A stretch of DNA of 64,000 bases from Janthinobacterium rivuli (GCF_029690045.1 NZ_CP121464.1:3100001-3164000); one strand, 5' to 3'. Numbered from the stretch's first letter, positions 34,167 through 42,999 are shown. Notes: a model not told the origin generated them from the sequence alone. A program made the numbers and translations.

Positions 34167-34931
34167 ATGCTCCCCTATCATTCATTGCAAAGTTCGTTGT
34201 TGCTCAGTCTCGCCTTGTTGTTTTGTTCTTCCTCAATGGCCAGCGTAGTGATCACGGGCACGCGGCAGATTTATCCGGCGAAGCAAAAAGAAATCACGGT
34301 CAAGCTCAATAACGATGGCGCAGTGCCGGCGCTGGTGCAGGCGTGGGTCGATGCTGGCGATGTCGCATCGACGCCGGCGGCGGCCAAAGTGCCTTTTGTG
34401 CTGACGCCGCCACTGGCCCGCATCGATCCGGGCAAGGGCCAGAGCCTGCGCCTGATATTTGTCGGTCCGGCGCTGCCGGCAACGAAAGAATCGGTGTTCT
34501 GGCTGAATATGCTGGAGATTCCACCCAAGTCGCAAGACGCCGATGTGAACAGCCTGCAGATGGCGTTCCGCTCACGCATCAAGATTTTTTATCGCCCCGA
34601 GGGGCTCGCTGGCAATCCTGTCGACGCGATCGAACAAGTGCAATGGCGTGCCGTTTCTGCCAGCAATGGCAAGGGCTTTGCCCTGGAAGCATATAACCCG
34701 TCCGCCTTTCACGTGTCGGTGGCGTCGCTGTCGCTGGTGGCCGGCGCCCAGCGCAGCGAGAGTGATGGCGGCATGGTGGCGCCAGGCGAGACGAAACAAT
34801 TTGCGCTGCCCTCCCTGAAGGCCTTGCCTGCCGCAGGCGCACAGGTGGAGTTTAGCGCCATCAATGATTACGGTGTCCCGATGCCGGCACGGCGTAGCCT
34901 TTCTGCGCCGGCCGCGCGGCCCGCTCCTTAA
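34167..34931 (+). CDS. Periplasmic pilus chaperone (PapD-like)
   Basis: 254 residues with a signal peptide ending SSSMA. Two Ig-like domains: the first with GTRQIYPAKQKEITVKLNN and the strand SLRLIFVG plus VFWLNMLEIPP, typical of PapD-like chaperones; RSRIKIFYRPEG carries the RIKLFYRP signature at the domain junction. The second runs to about residue 240, with FALPSLKALPAAG. It follows the pilin by 72 bases and delivers subunits to the usher downstream. Confidence 0.92.
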   Translation: MLPYHSLQSSLLLSLALLFCSSSMASVVITGTRQIYPAKQKEITVKLNNDGAVPALVQAWVDAGDVASTPAAAKVPFVLTPPLARIDPGKGQSLRLIFVGPALPATKESVFWLNMLEIPPKSQDADVNSLQMAFRSRIKIFYRPEGLAGNPVDAIEQVQWRAVSASNGKGFALEAYNPSAFHVSVASLSLVAGAQRSESDGGMVAPGETKQFALPSLKALPAAGAQVEFSAINDYGVPMPARRSLSAPAARPAP

Positions 34932-34941
34932 GGTTTGAATC

Positions 34942-37863
34942 ATGAATAATCATCGCCAAGTCTTCTATTATCCTCAAGCAAGGCCAAGTCCAGGCGTCAA
35001 TGCGCTTGTTGGCAGTATGCTCAAGGCGGTGGCGTTCAGTTCATGTGCTTTGACCATACCAGCTGCGCATGCGGACCAGGTCGAGTTTAATAGTGTTTTC
35101 TTGCCGGAAGGCTCGCGCAGCCTGGATCTCGCTATTTATCAAAAAGGCAATCCTGTCTTGCCGGGCACGTACCGCGCCGATATCGCCCTCAACGGCGAGC
35201 TGAGAAATCGCCAGGATATCCGCATCAATGCCAACGATGACGGCAGTAATCCCGTGGTGTGCATATCGCGCAAACTGCTTGAATTGCTGGGCGTGAATAT
35301 ATCACTGCTGTCGCCGGAAGCCATGAGCTTGCTGGCAGAAGGGCAGTGTGTCGAATTGGGCAAATTGATAGCGAATGCCACGGCCGTGTTTTTGCCGGAG
35401 ATTCAGCAGGTCAGTATCAGCATTCCCCAGGCGTCGCTGCGGCGCAATGCGCGCGGTTATGTCAGCCCGGAACTGTGGGATAGCGGTGTCACTTCGGGCA
35501 TGTTGGGTTACAATTTTAACAGCTATCACAACAAGAGTGGCGGAACGTCATTCGACTCCGCTTATCTGGGCCTCAACGGCGGCTTCAATATGGGCGGCTG
35601 GCGTTTTCGCCATAATGGCGCACTCAGCTGGCAGCAGCAGGGAGGCAGTCGTTACCAGGTGCTCGATACCTATGCGCGGCGCGACATGACGGCGCTGAAA
35701 AGCCAGCTGACACTGGGCGATGCGAATACCAGCGGGGAGATTTTCGATACCTTATCCTTCCGGGGTGCGCAACTGGCCAGCGATGACCGCATGTTGCCCA
35801 ATTCCTTGCGCGGCTATGCGCCCGTGGTGCGCGGCATTGCCCGCACCAACGCTCGCGTGAGCATACGCCAGGCGGGCAATCTCCTGCTTGAAACGACGGT
35901 GGCGCCAGGCGCCTTCGTCATCGATGACATGTATGCCACGGGTTACGGTGGCGACTTGAACGTGACGGTGTCCGAAGCGGACGGTAGCGAACAGCGCTTT
36001 GTCGTGCCGTATGCGGCCGTCAGCCAGTTGCTGCGTCCGGGTTCGCTGCGCTTCGGCGCGGCGGCTGGCGTAACGCGCAATAATTTCTTGAGCAAGCAGG
36101 CGCGCGTCCTGCAGGGCACTTTGCAGTATGGTTTGAATAATAGCCTGACCGGTTACGGTGGCTTGCAGGCCAGTGAGGACTATTTGTCCCTGCTTGGCGG
36201 CGTGGCCTTTGCATTACCGATAGGCGCCGTATCCATCGATCTGAGTCACGCGCAGACGAAACTTGCCGCGGACACGGCCAAGGGCCAAAGTCTGCGCTTG
36301 TCATACAGCAAGAATGTCTTGAGCACCGGCAGTAATTTCTCGATGGCTGCTTACCGTTTTTCCACCAGCGGCTATCTGGATTTTGCCAATGCGACGCAAG
36401 TACTCGACGCCGAACGCAATGGTTACGATTCCAATATGCAGTATAGGCCCCGTAACCGCGTGTCCTTGACCGCCGACCAGCGCCTGGGTGCGTGGGGGCA
36501 GGTCAGCATCAGTGGTTATGCACAGAATTACTGGAACCGGCCGGGCCAGGACTTGCAATATCAGCTCAGCTACAACAAGCAGGTGGGGCGCGTGAGCTAC
36601 GGCATCAATGCCAATCGCAGCAAGGTATCTTATGGCGGCATGGAAAGCAGGATACAACTGACCTTGAGCATGCCGCTGGGTGGCAATGACAGTCTGTACA
36701 GGCCGCAAATGTCGGCGCAGGTATCGCGCGACACGGATGGCCGCTATGACCAGCTGGCAACGCTGAGCGGCAGCGCCGGAGAAGAACGGCAATTTAGCTA
36801 TGGCGCATCAGTGAGCCGCAATGGCAGCAGCAACAGCAGCACCCTCAACGGCCAGTATACCGGGGCGCAGGCGATGGTTGGCGCCAGCGTGGGGCGCGGT
36901 ACCGGCTATAGCAGTGCCTCGGTCAGCATGAGCGGCAGCGTGGTGGCCCATCCGGGTGGTGTGACCCTGACGCCGCTGCGTGGCGAAACCATCGCCGTCG
37001 TGCATGCGCCTGGTGCCGCCGGCGCCAGGGTTGCCGGCTATCCTGGCCTCAGGCTCGACGCAAGCGGCAATGCGGTTCTGCCCTATTTGCGTCCGTATGA
37101 ATTGAATGAAGTGGCGATTGATCCGCAGGGCACGTCGATGGATGTCGAGCTGAGCGAAACAAGCCAGCAGGTGGCACCGCGCGATGGCGCTGTCGTATTT
37201 TTGAAGTATGGCACCAGCACGGGCCGCGCGATCCTGTTCAACGTGAGCTTGGCGAACGGCGAGGCGCTGGTCTTTGGTGCTACAGTGAAAGATGAGCAAG
37301 GCTTGCCGGTGGGCGTGGTGGGACAGGGCGGCCAGCTGTATGCGCGCCTGCAGGAAACTACCCGGCAGTTGTCGATTTCCTGGGGCGGCAGGGCGCATGA
37401 ACGATGTACCTTGGCCATTCCCGCATCTGTCATGCAGGGCGAGGGCGGCAAGCTGCAGCAGGCCGATGCCGTGTGCGTACCGGAATTGATCAACGCCAAG
37501 GCGGCGCCCGCCGATGAACGCAGCGCCGAACTGCTGGGCGGCACGCATACGGTCGACATTTTCGTCAATGGCCAGCGCATGGAACGGCGCGACGTGGCCT
37601 TCCTGCCGGTGGCTGGAGAAAGCCGCCCCTCACCGTGCATGAGTACGGTGGATTTGCAGGAATATGGCGTGCAGCTGTCCAAAGCGCAGCATCTGCTGCC
37701 TTGCCAGCAAGTGCTGGCATCGATTCCCGGCGCCAGCTGGAGTCATGAGGCTGCCGTCCAGCGCCTCGATCTGCAGGTGCCGCCGGCATTCCTCACGGCG
37801 CGCTCGCCGCGCCAGGGCCCGCAGCTGGCCGCCGCAGGCATCACGCAAAAGAGAAAGCCATAA
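34942..37863 (+). CDS. Outer-membrane fimbrial usher (FimD/PapC-like)
   Basis: 973 residues, somewhat longer than the usual 800-870. A signal region precedes the N-terminal domain, which begins FNSVFLPEGSRSLDLAIYQKG. The 24-strand barrel is recognisable by GYNFNSYHNKSGG, FRGAQLASDDRMLP and APVVRGIARTNARV. The plug lies within it, and the C-terminal domain ends in a typical CU region (DGQ-like QGGQLYARL, SWGG). The extra length is mostly a C-terminal Cys-containing tail after residue 840. The ATG has AAGG ahead. Completes the secretion unit. Confidence 0.93.
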   Translation: MNNHRQVFYYPQARPSPGVNALVGSMLKAVAFSSCALTIPAAHADQVEFNSVFLPEGSRSLDLAIYQKGNPVLPGTYRADIALNGELRNRQDIRINANDDGSNPVVCISRKLLELLGVNISLLSPEAMSLLAEGQCVELGKLIANATAVFLPEIQQVSISIPQASLRRNARGYVSPELWDSGVTSGMLGYNFNSYHNKSGGTSFDSAYLGLNGGFNMGGWRFRHNGALSWQQQGGSRYQVLDTYARRDMTALKSQLTLGDANTSGEIFDTLSFRGAQLASDDRMLPNSLRGYAPVVRGIARTNARVSIRQAGNLLLETTVAPGAFVIDDMYATGYGGDLNVTVSEADGSEQRFVVPYAAVSQLLRPGSLRFGAAAGVTRNNFLSKQARVLQGTLQYGLNNSLTGYGGLQASEDYLSLLGGVAFALPIGAVSIDLSHAQTKLAADTAKGQSLRLSYSKNVLSTGSNFSMAAYRFSTSGYLDFANATQVLDAERNGYDSNMQYRPRNRVSLTADQRLGAWGQVSISGYAQNYWNRPGQDLQYQLSYNKQVGRVSYGINANRSKVSYGGMESRIQLTLSMPLGGNDSLYRPQMSAQVSRDTDGRYDQLATLSGSAGEERQFSYGASVSRNGSSNSSTLNGQYTGAQAMVGASVGRGTGYSSASVSMSGSVVAHPGGVTLTPLRGETIAVVHAPGAAGARVAGYPGLRLDASGNAVLPYLRPYELNEVAIDPQGTSMDVELSETSQQVAPRDGAVVFLKYGTSTGRAILFNVSLANGEALVFGATVKDEQGLPVGVVGQGGQLYARLQETTRQLSISWGGRAHERCTLAIPASVMQGEGGKLQQADAVCVPELINAKAAPADERSAELLGGTHTVDIFVNGQRMERRDVAFLPVAGESRPSPCMSTVDLQEYGVQLSKAQHLLPCQQVLASIPGASWSHEAAVQRLDLQVPPAFLTARSPRQGPQLAAAGITQKRKP

Positions 37864-37878
37864 AGCTGTGCAATGGCT

Positions 37879-37906
37879 GGAGCATGCCGCCATGCGGGCA
37901 TGCTCC
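37879..37906 (+). terminator. First of two hairpins after the usher gene
   Basis: GGAGCATGCC and GGCATGCTCC form a perfect 10-bp stem with an eight-base loop, 15 bases past the usher stop. Confidence 0.5.
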
Positions 37907-37913
37907 GATACAA

Positions 37914-37947
37914 AAAAACGGCGCGCCAGTGATGGCGCGCCGTTTTT
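37914..37947. terminator. Strong bidirectional terminator between usher and small-HTH genes
   Basis: Perfect 15-bp dyad (AAAAACGGCGCGCCA with its complement, loop GTGA) ending in five T on the plus strand and A-rich on the other side, so it can terminate the usher transcript and the convergent EAL/HTH transcript. Confidence 0.85.
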
Positions 37948-37979
37948 GCGTGGGGAGCGGTCATGCCGCCCGTCAGCGA

Positions 37980-38264
37980 TCAGGGGCGGGAACCCGTGAG
38001 TGCCCGCAGTTCGCCGATGGACAGGCCCGATGCTTCGTGCATGCGTATCAGCATGTCGGTATCGAGCGCGGCGTTGCCTCTTCTCAGCTTGCTGATCGCG
38101 AAGGGCGGCACGCCCAGTTCGCGCGCCAGGCAGGCGTCATTGCGCAGTCCCATGTAGGCGAGCAGGCGTTCGACCAGCGCCGCGGCATCGTGCGTGTGGA
38201 CGCTTGTGCCGGCAGCCATGGCATCGGTGGTCAAGATCAGCGGTAATTGCTTCATGTCGCTCAT
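37980..38264 (-). CDS. Small XRE/Cro-like HTH protein, second copy
   Basis: 94 residues, homologous to the protein at 27033-27359. The core is MGLRNDACLARELGVP, SKLRRG, LIRMHEASGLSIGELRA. The start ATG lies one base after the stop of the EAL gene, so it is the second gene of a coupled pair here, whereas the first copy precedes its EAL gene. A strong terminator follows. Probable DNA-binding or EAL-modulating role. Confidence 0.75.
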   Translation of the reverse strand: MSDMKQLPLILTTDAMAAGTSVHTHDAAALVERLLAYMGLRNDACLARELGVPPFAISKLRRGNAALDTDMLIRMHEASGLSIGELRALTGSRP

Positions 38265-38265
38265 G

Positions 38266-39129
38266 TCACATCGCCTTCAGTGTCATTGCCATTGCCACTG
38301 GCCTGGTCAGTTGACGCTGGATAAACTCTTCGCGCTCCATCGGGCGCGCCAGTGCATAGCCCTGGCCGATATGGCAGCCGATACCCAGCAAGGCCGCCAG
38401 TACCGATTCGTTCTCGATGCCTTCGGCCACCAGCTTGAGGTTGAGTCTTTGTGCCAGTGAAATGAGGGTGGCGACGATGGCGTGCGAATGGGCGTTGGTT
38501 TCCATGTCGCGAATGAAGGCGCCGTCGATCTTGACTTCATCGAAAGGCATCTTGAACAGGACGTTGAAGGTGGCGGAACCGGCGCCGAAATCATCGAGCG
38601 ACAGGGGAAAGCCCTTCGCCCGCAAGGTGTTGAGGCAAGCCGACAGGCACAGTTCGTCGAGCACCGGCAAGTCTTCGGTGACTTCGACTTTCAGCAGCCG
38701 CGTCGGCAGGCAGGCATCCCACATTTTTGTGGCAAGCAGATCGGCCATGCCGGGCGTGCACACGGTATCGATCGAGGCGTTGACGGCAACCGGAACGTCG
38801 CCACCTTGACGGCGCAGGTGCTGCAACATGGCGATGACTTCCTTGACGACCAGCTCGAACAGCGGCAGATGCAGGCCGAGCCGGTTCACCATGGGAATGA
38901 GTACCGACGGCGGCACGCTGCCATGCTGTGGATGATCCCAGCGCAGCAGCGCTTCCGCGCTGACAACGCGCCGGCTGTGCAAGTCATACTGGGGCTGGTA
39001 GACGACACGCAGCCCGTCACCCGAATGGATGGCATGGATGACGTCCGCGTCGCTGGGCAGGGTGAAGGGGCGCGCCGGCAGGCGCTGCCTCATCGTGGTG
39101 GATGAAAGGGCATACACGGCTGCGCTCAT
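38266..39129 (-). CDS. Stand-alone EAL domain c-di-GMP phosphodiesterase
   Basis: 287 residues, almost only an EAL domain. Signature residues are all present: E59-A-L in SAEALLRW, NAS, EVTE, DDFGAGSA, KIDGAF, AEGIE and GQGYALARP, so it is predicted active against c-di-GMP. It resembles the EAL part of the protein at 27435-28736 (LIPMVNRLGLHL, VCTPGMADLLATKM, LNTLRAKGFPLSLDDFG in fragments) but lacks the N-terminal domain and keeps the ExTE glutamate that copy lost. The gene has an RcsB-type box and -10 upstream. Confidence 0.9.
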   Translation of the reverse strand: MSAAVYALSSTTMRQRLPARPFTLPSDADVIHAIHSGDGLRVVYQPQYDLHSRRVVSAEALLRWDHPQHGSVPPSVLIPMVNRLGLHLPLFELVVKEVIAMLQHLRRQGGDVPVAVNASIDTVCTPGMADLLATKMWDACLPTRLLKVEVTEDLPVLDELCLSACLNTLRAKGFPLSLDDFGAGSATFNVLFKMPFDEVKIDGAFIRDMETNAHSHAIVATLISLAQRLNLKLVAEGIENESVLAALLGIGCHIGQGYALARPMEREEFIQRQLTRPVAMAMTLKAM

Positions 39130-39160
39130 GGCGATTTTCCCGACAGGTTAAGATGGACGA

Positions 39161-39203
39161 AGTATAGGAACTTCGGCATCCACGGAAAATCGGACTGTTC
39201 TGA
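39161..39203 (-). promoter_or_regulatory. RcsB-type box plus -10, promoter of the second EAL/HTH pair
   Basis: On the minus strand the dyad TCAGAACAGTCCGA runs 39203-39190 and the -10 TATACT 39166-39161, spacing 37 from the dyad's first base. The plus-strand core GGACTGTTCTGA equals that at 26912-26923. Predicted start near 39154, leader about 25 bases. Confidence 0.65.
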
Positions 39204-39217
39204 AAAGCGGCGTGGCT

Positions 39218-40255
39218 TCAGAGATCGAATGCGCAGCGCATGAAGTCGCGCCGGATGTCGTTGATCCTGTCGAACTCGCGCGTGTAATACAGCTTGTTCG
39301 TCAGCAGCACGGAATAGCGGCCGCGCCTCGGGCTGATCCACATGGCCGTGCCCGTAAAGCCCAGGTGGCACCAGACATCGTCTTGCGGCCCGGTGCCTGC
39401 CGCCGGGTGCCAGAACAGGCCGCGCGACGGCTGCAGCTCGCCCGTCCGCACCGTCAGCGAATCGCGCACCCAGCCGGCGTCGAATACCTTGCCGTCCGGC
39501 GCCAGCATCGCCCGCAGGAAGCGCTGCAGGTCCGGCACGTTGGAAAACAGCCCGGAAATGCCGCACACGCCGCCCAGCAGCCGGGCCGAAAAATCATGCA
39601 CCACGCCGGCAAGGTGGGTGCCCGCCTGTTCGCAATACTCGGTCGGCGCGACCAGCTGGCCGTACTGTGGCGCCACAGGGCCGTAGCCCGTGGCGGCCAT
39701 GCCCAGCGGTTGCAGCACGTACTCGGCCAGCGCCACGTCCAGCGGCATGCCCAGCAGCCGCTCGATGACCAGGCCGAGGATCAGGGCCGCGCGGTCCGTG
39801 TATTCGACAGCTCGACTTGGTATGCCTTCCAGCGGCTCGCGCAGCACGCCGCGCACGATGTCGTCGTACACCTCGCCATAGCTGGCGCGCAGGCGGGCGC
39901 GCAGCGGCAGGCCGGCCGTGTGCGTCAGCAGCTGGAAAATCGTGATGGGCGCCAGCGCGTATCCCACTGTGCCGGGCAGCAGGTCCGCCAGCCGGCTGTC
40001 CAGGCGCAGGCGTTCCTGCTTTACCAGCTGGCCGGTCAGCGACCAGACGCTGATGATCTTGGTCAGCGACGCGATGTCGAACAAGGTGTCGACTTGCATC
40101 GCGGCACTGGACGCTTCGGGCGTGAGCCGCCCGGCCGCGCCTGCCACGCCGTGGTCGACGCTGCCCACGGCCCAGGCCGCGCCTGGGAAAATGTGTTCAT
40201 GCACGCCGGCTTCCACCAGCGCCGTCAGTTGGTCGGTATGGTTGCTTATTTGCAT
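39218..40255 (-). CDS. Beta-lactamase-fold serine hydrolase
   Basis: 345 residues, class C beta-lactamase / penicillin-binding-like fold. Catalytic motif S63-L-T-K66 in DIASLTK, Tyr152 in a YTD variant of YxN, and HLGFTG in place of the KTG motif, as in esterase EstB-like and D-aminopeptidase-like members. No signal peptide is evident, so it is probably cytoplasmic. It overlaps the upstream alpha/beta hydrolase gene by ten bases and ends the M14-hydrolase operon. Confidence 0.85.
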   Translation of the reverse strand: MQISNHTDQLTALVEAGVHEHIFPGAAWAVGSVDHGVAGAAGRLTPEASSAAMQVDTLFDIASLTKIISVWSLTGQLVKQERLRLDSRLADLLPGTVGYALAPITIFQLLTHTAGLPLRARLRASYGEVYDDIVRGVLREPLEGIPSRAVEYTDRAALILGLVIERLLGMPLDVALAEYVLQPLGMAATGYGPVAPQYGQLVAPTEYCEQAGTHLAGVVHDFSARLLGGVCGISGLFSNVPDLQRFLRAMLAPDGKVFDAGWVRDSLTVRTGELQPSRGLFWHPAAGTGPQDDVWCHLGFTGTAMWISPRRGRYSVLLTNKLYYTREFDRINDIRRDFMRCAFDL

Positions 40256-41052
40256 GATGATCGTGCCGTGTTTGTCTTGTCATGCTCTGCCGTTGCCACA
40301 CCCAGCCAGCGCGCCACCGATTGCGCTACCCATTGCCCCTCGTCGAGCGGCAGGTCGTGACCCGCGTCGCCGTGGATCAAACAATCGGCTTGCCAGGCGC
40401 GCGCCAGACGCTGCGAGCAGCGGTGGTCGACCAATCGGTCCAGCGCGCCGGCCATCACCAGCACGGGCATGGCCGGGCGGCTGTCAGGCGCGCGGTAGCG
40501 GGCCGCCGACAGCAGCTGGCGCAGCGCGTTGCGCCGGCTGACCGGATATTGCTGCTGAAAACTGAGCCAGCAGGCCAGCAGCGCGGGGTTGCCGCCAGCA
40601 TGCCGCTGGCTGGTCAGGCGCAAGATCAGACTTTCCTGGCTGCCTGCATCGCCCAGCAGCAGCTGGCGCAGCAGCGCGCCATAGTTTTGCCAGCGCAGGC
40701 GCCGGTAAAACGGACTATATGGCCGCATGCTGGTGTTGATCAGCACGCAGCGGGCGATTTCCTGTGGGTAGCGGTGAGCCCATTCCACGGCCACCATGCC
40801 GCCCAGGGAAAGTGCCAGCAAGTGGTACGGCGCCGGGATGCCGCGCGCCTGCAGCTCCTGGCGGCAGGCTTCCACCATGTCGGCCACGCGGGTGGCGCTG
40901 TCCTGCGCGTGGCGCCCGCCATTGCCGGGGAAGTCGGGCGTGACGATGTGGGCGCCGGGCAGGGCGCGCGCCAGGGTGGCGGGAAAGCTGCCCCAGTGGC
41001 GTTGTTCGCGCATCAGGCCGCGCAGCAGGATCCAGGTGGGCGCGTCGCTCAT
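40246..41052 (-). CDS. Alpha/beta hydrolase
   Basis: 268 residues. The oxyanion and nucleophile elbow is LALSLGGMV (Ser82), the acid is likely in AGALDRLVDH and the His in IHGDAGHDLP. The family end LAQSVARWL-like is present. Start ATG shares ATGA with the stop of the M14 gene, so the two are translationally coupled; it overlaps the next gene by ten bases. Three hydrolases in one operon suggest a joint catabolic or recycling task. Substrate unknown. Confidence 0.85.
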   Translation of the reverse strand: MSDAPTWILLRGLMREQRHWGSFPATLARALPGAHIVTPDFPGNGGRHAQDSATRVADMVEACRQELQARGIPAPYHLLALSLGGMVAVEWAHRYPQEIARCVLINTSMRPYSPFYRRLRWQNYGALLRQLLLGDAGSQESLILRLTSQRHAGGNPALLACWLSFQQQYPVSRRNALRQLLSAARYRAPDSRPAMPVLVMAGALDRLVDHRCSQRLARAWQADCLIHGDAGHDLPLDEGQWVAQSVARWLGVATAEHDKTNTARSSCK

Positions 41053-42065
41053 GACTCGTACCATTGCGCCAGCGCGCGCCGTCGTTGCGCCTTGCGCAGC
41101 AAGCCTTCCGGCATCCAGCGGCCGTGGCTGCTGGCGGCGCGCATGAGGAAATCGAACCACACGAGGTGCCGGCGCAGCACGCGCTGCAGGCGGTGCGCGG
41201 CCGTGGGGTTGAAGATGCTGACCCGGTTGAACAGCTGGCGCGGGTTTTTCTTGACCCAGAGCCATGAACCCATTTCCAGGGTCAGCGGCAGGAACACGCG
41301 CCCGCTGTAGCTGGTGCCGTTCAGGTACAGATAGTCCCACAGGTCGCCGTGCGTGCGGTATTGGCGGCTTTGCGGCTCGAATACATAGTTGTGGTTGGGA
41401 TAGCTCTGGCTGAACAGCTCTTCCAGCGCGCCGATCTCGGCCAGGTGCTCGATGGGCACCTGGGTATGCGCGTGGGGAAACCAGATGCGGTCGCGCAAGC
41501 CGAAACCGGAATGGCAATCGAGGGCGATGCTGAACTGGCGCGACAGCAGTTCGCGCTCGACGAGGTCGCACACGGCCTGGCTTTCCACCTCCATCGGCCC
41601 CCCGGCCGCGCCGCGGTACCAGGGCAGGCGGGCACTGTAGCGCTGTCCACCGAGCATGAACGGCACTTTTTCGCGTGCGCTCAATGGCGCGTTGCGCATC
41701 AGGTCGACCCCCTGCGGATTGCAGCGCGTGGCTTGCCACATGCCGCCCGGATTAACCAGCGGCATGAACACGAGGCGCATGCTTTCCAGTTGCTGGTGCA
41801 GGGTGGCGTCCCAGCGCAGGCGGGCGATCAGGCTTTCCAGGAAAGACAGGATGACTTGCGTGCCGATGCGTTCGAGGCCGTGGATGCCGCCGAAAAAGCC
41901 CAGCACGGGCACGTCGGGGCTCGGATTGCCCAGCGCAATCGTGTACACGGGAAACTCGCGCCCATCCATGGCGATGCTGCAGGGCGCGGCCACTTCCAGG
42001 TGGCTGCCGCCCTCGTCGATGAGGCGCTTCAGCATGACCAGCTCGGGCAGATTCTTTTCGATCAT
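41049..42065 (-). CDS. M14 family zinc carboxypeptidase
   Basis: 338 residues, zinc carboxypeptidase fold with ligands H62 and E65 in GGIHGLERIG and H185 in LDCHSGFG. Catalytic E264 is in LTLEMGSW. A CNPQGVDLMRN block gives substrate-binding Arg124. It lacks a signal peptide, unlike digestive members, so an intracellular amidase role such as cleaving gamma-glutamyl or muropeptide substrates is possible. First gene of a coupled three-gene operon. Confidence 0.87.
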   Translation of the reverse strand: MIEKNLPELVMLKRLIDEGGSHLEVAAPCSIAMDGREFPVYTIALGNPSPDVPVLGFFGGIHGLERIGTQVILSFLESLIARLRWDATLHQQLESMRLVFMPLVNPGGMWQATRCNPQGVDLMRNAPLSAREKVPFMLGGQRYSARLPWYRGAAGGPMEVESQAVCDLVERELLSRQFSIALDCHSGFGLRDRIWFPHAHTQVPIEHLAEIGALEELFSQSYPNHNYVFEPQSRQYRTHGDLWDYLYLNGTSYSGRVFLPLTLEMGSWLWVKKNPRQLFNRVSIFNPTAAHRLQRVLRRHLVWFDFLMRAASSHGRWMPEGLLRKAQRRRALAQWYES

Positions 42066-42273
42066 CAGGCGTCTGAAAGGGAGAGTAGCAGCCAGTGTAG
42101 CCGAAATCGCCGCCGCACCCGACGTCCCGCATGGCGAAATTTGCGCACGCCGCTGATGTCACGAAGCCGTCATTTTTTGTGTGTAGGCTATTGCAGTTGA
42201 TGCAAGAATTGTTACTTGGCAATGCCTTGTTTCCACGCATTTCTCCCTCACACGATAGCGACTCGATAGCGAT

Positions 42274-42999
42274 ATGACAGGCAGCCCGGCATCCGTCCAT
42301 GTGCTCGCGCTGGCGGGATACCTGGTTTTGCTGGGTTTCCTGGCCGCGGTGGGACCGGTGCGGGCGCAGCCGGCCGATGGCGCCGTGCTGCAGTTCGATA
42401 TCGCTGCGCAAAACCTCGGCGACGCGCTCGACCTGTACAGCCGCCGCACGGGCATCGCCGTGCTGATGGACCAGCGCTACGCGCAGCGCCAGTCGGCCGC
42501 CGTGCGCGGCCCCCATGCGGCCGGCGCGGCCCTGCAAGCCTTGCTGGAAGGCACGGGCCTGCAATCGCGCCTGTCCGATGCGCAAGCCGTCATCGTGTAT
42601 GCGCCGGCCGCAGCTGACTTGCCGCAAGTCAGCGTCGTGGCCGCCGCCGACATCCCCGGCGCCACGCAGGGCGGCGGCGACCATGCGGCCTATGTCAGCC
42701 GCTTGCAGCACGTGCTGCTGGGACTGCTGTGCCGCGCGGCGCAGACGCGTCCCGGCGGCTACCGGCTGGCGCTGCAACTGTATCTGAACCGCGCCGGCGT
42801 GGTGGACCGCGTGCATTTGCTCGACAGCACGGGTTTGCGCGCGCGCGACACGGCCATTGCGCGCGTGGTGCTGGGCATGCGCGTGGGCGCCGCGCCGCTG
42901 CCGTCGATGCCGCAGCCCGTTTCCATCCTGCTGCTGCCGCAGGGGCCGGGCAGCGAAGTCGATTGCGGCCCCGGCACGACGGCAAGGCTTGCGCCATGA
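42274..42999 (+). CDS. Exported STN domain protein with a TonB_C-like C-terminus
   Basis: 241 residues. Signal peptide to about residue 31 (ending GPVRA). STN domain about 38-112: LQFDIAAQNLGDALDLYSRRTGIAVLMD (cited as NLGDALDLYS and GIAVLMD) and AGAALQALLEGTGL. Then a region resembling the TonB C-terminal fold, about 135-225 (LALQLYLNRAGVV and VLGMRVGAAPL). The STN domain normally belongs to transducing TonB receptors that contact FecR; here it is free. Its TGA overlaps the ATG of the sigma gene, so the two are coupled. Confidence 0.8.
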   Translation: MTGSPASVHVLALAGYLVLLGFLAAVGPVRAQPADGAVLQFDIAAQNLGDALDLYSRRTGIAVLMDQRYAQRQSAAVRGPHAAGAALQALLEGTGLQSRLSDAQAVIVYAPAAADLPQVSVVAAADIPGATQGGGDHAAYVSRLQHVLLGLLCRAAQTRPGGYRLALQLYLNRAGVVDRVHLLDSTGLRARDTAIARVVLGMRVGAAPLPSMPQPVSILLLPQGPGSEVDCGPGTTARLAP

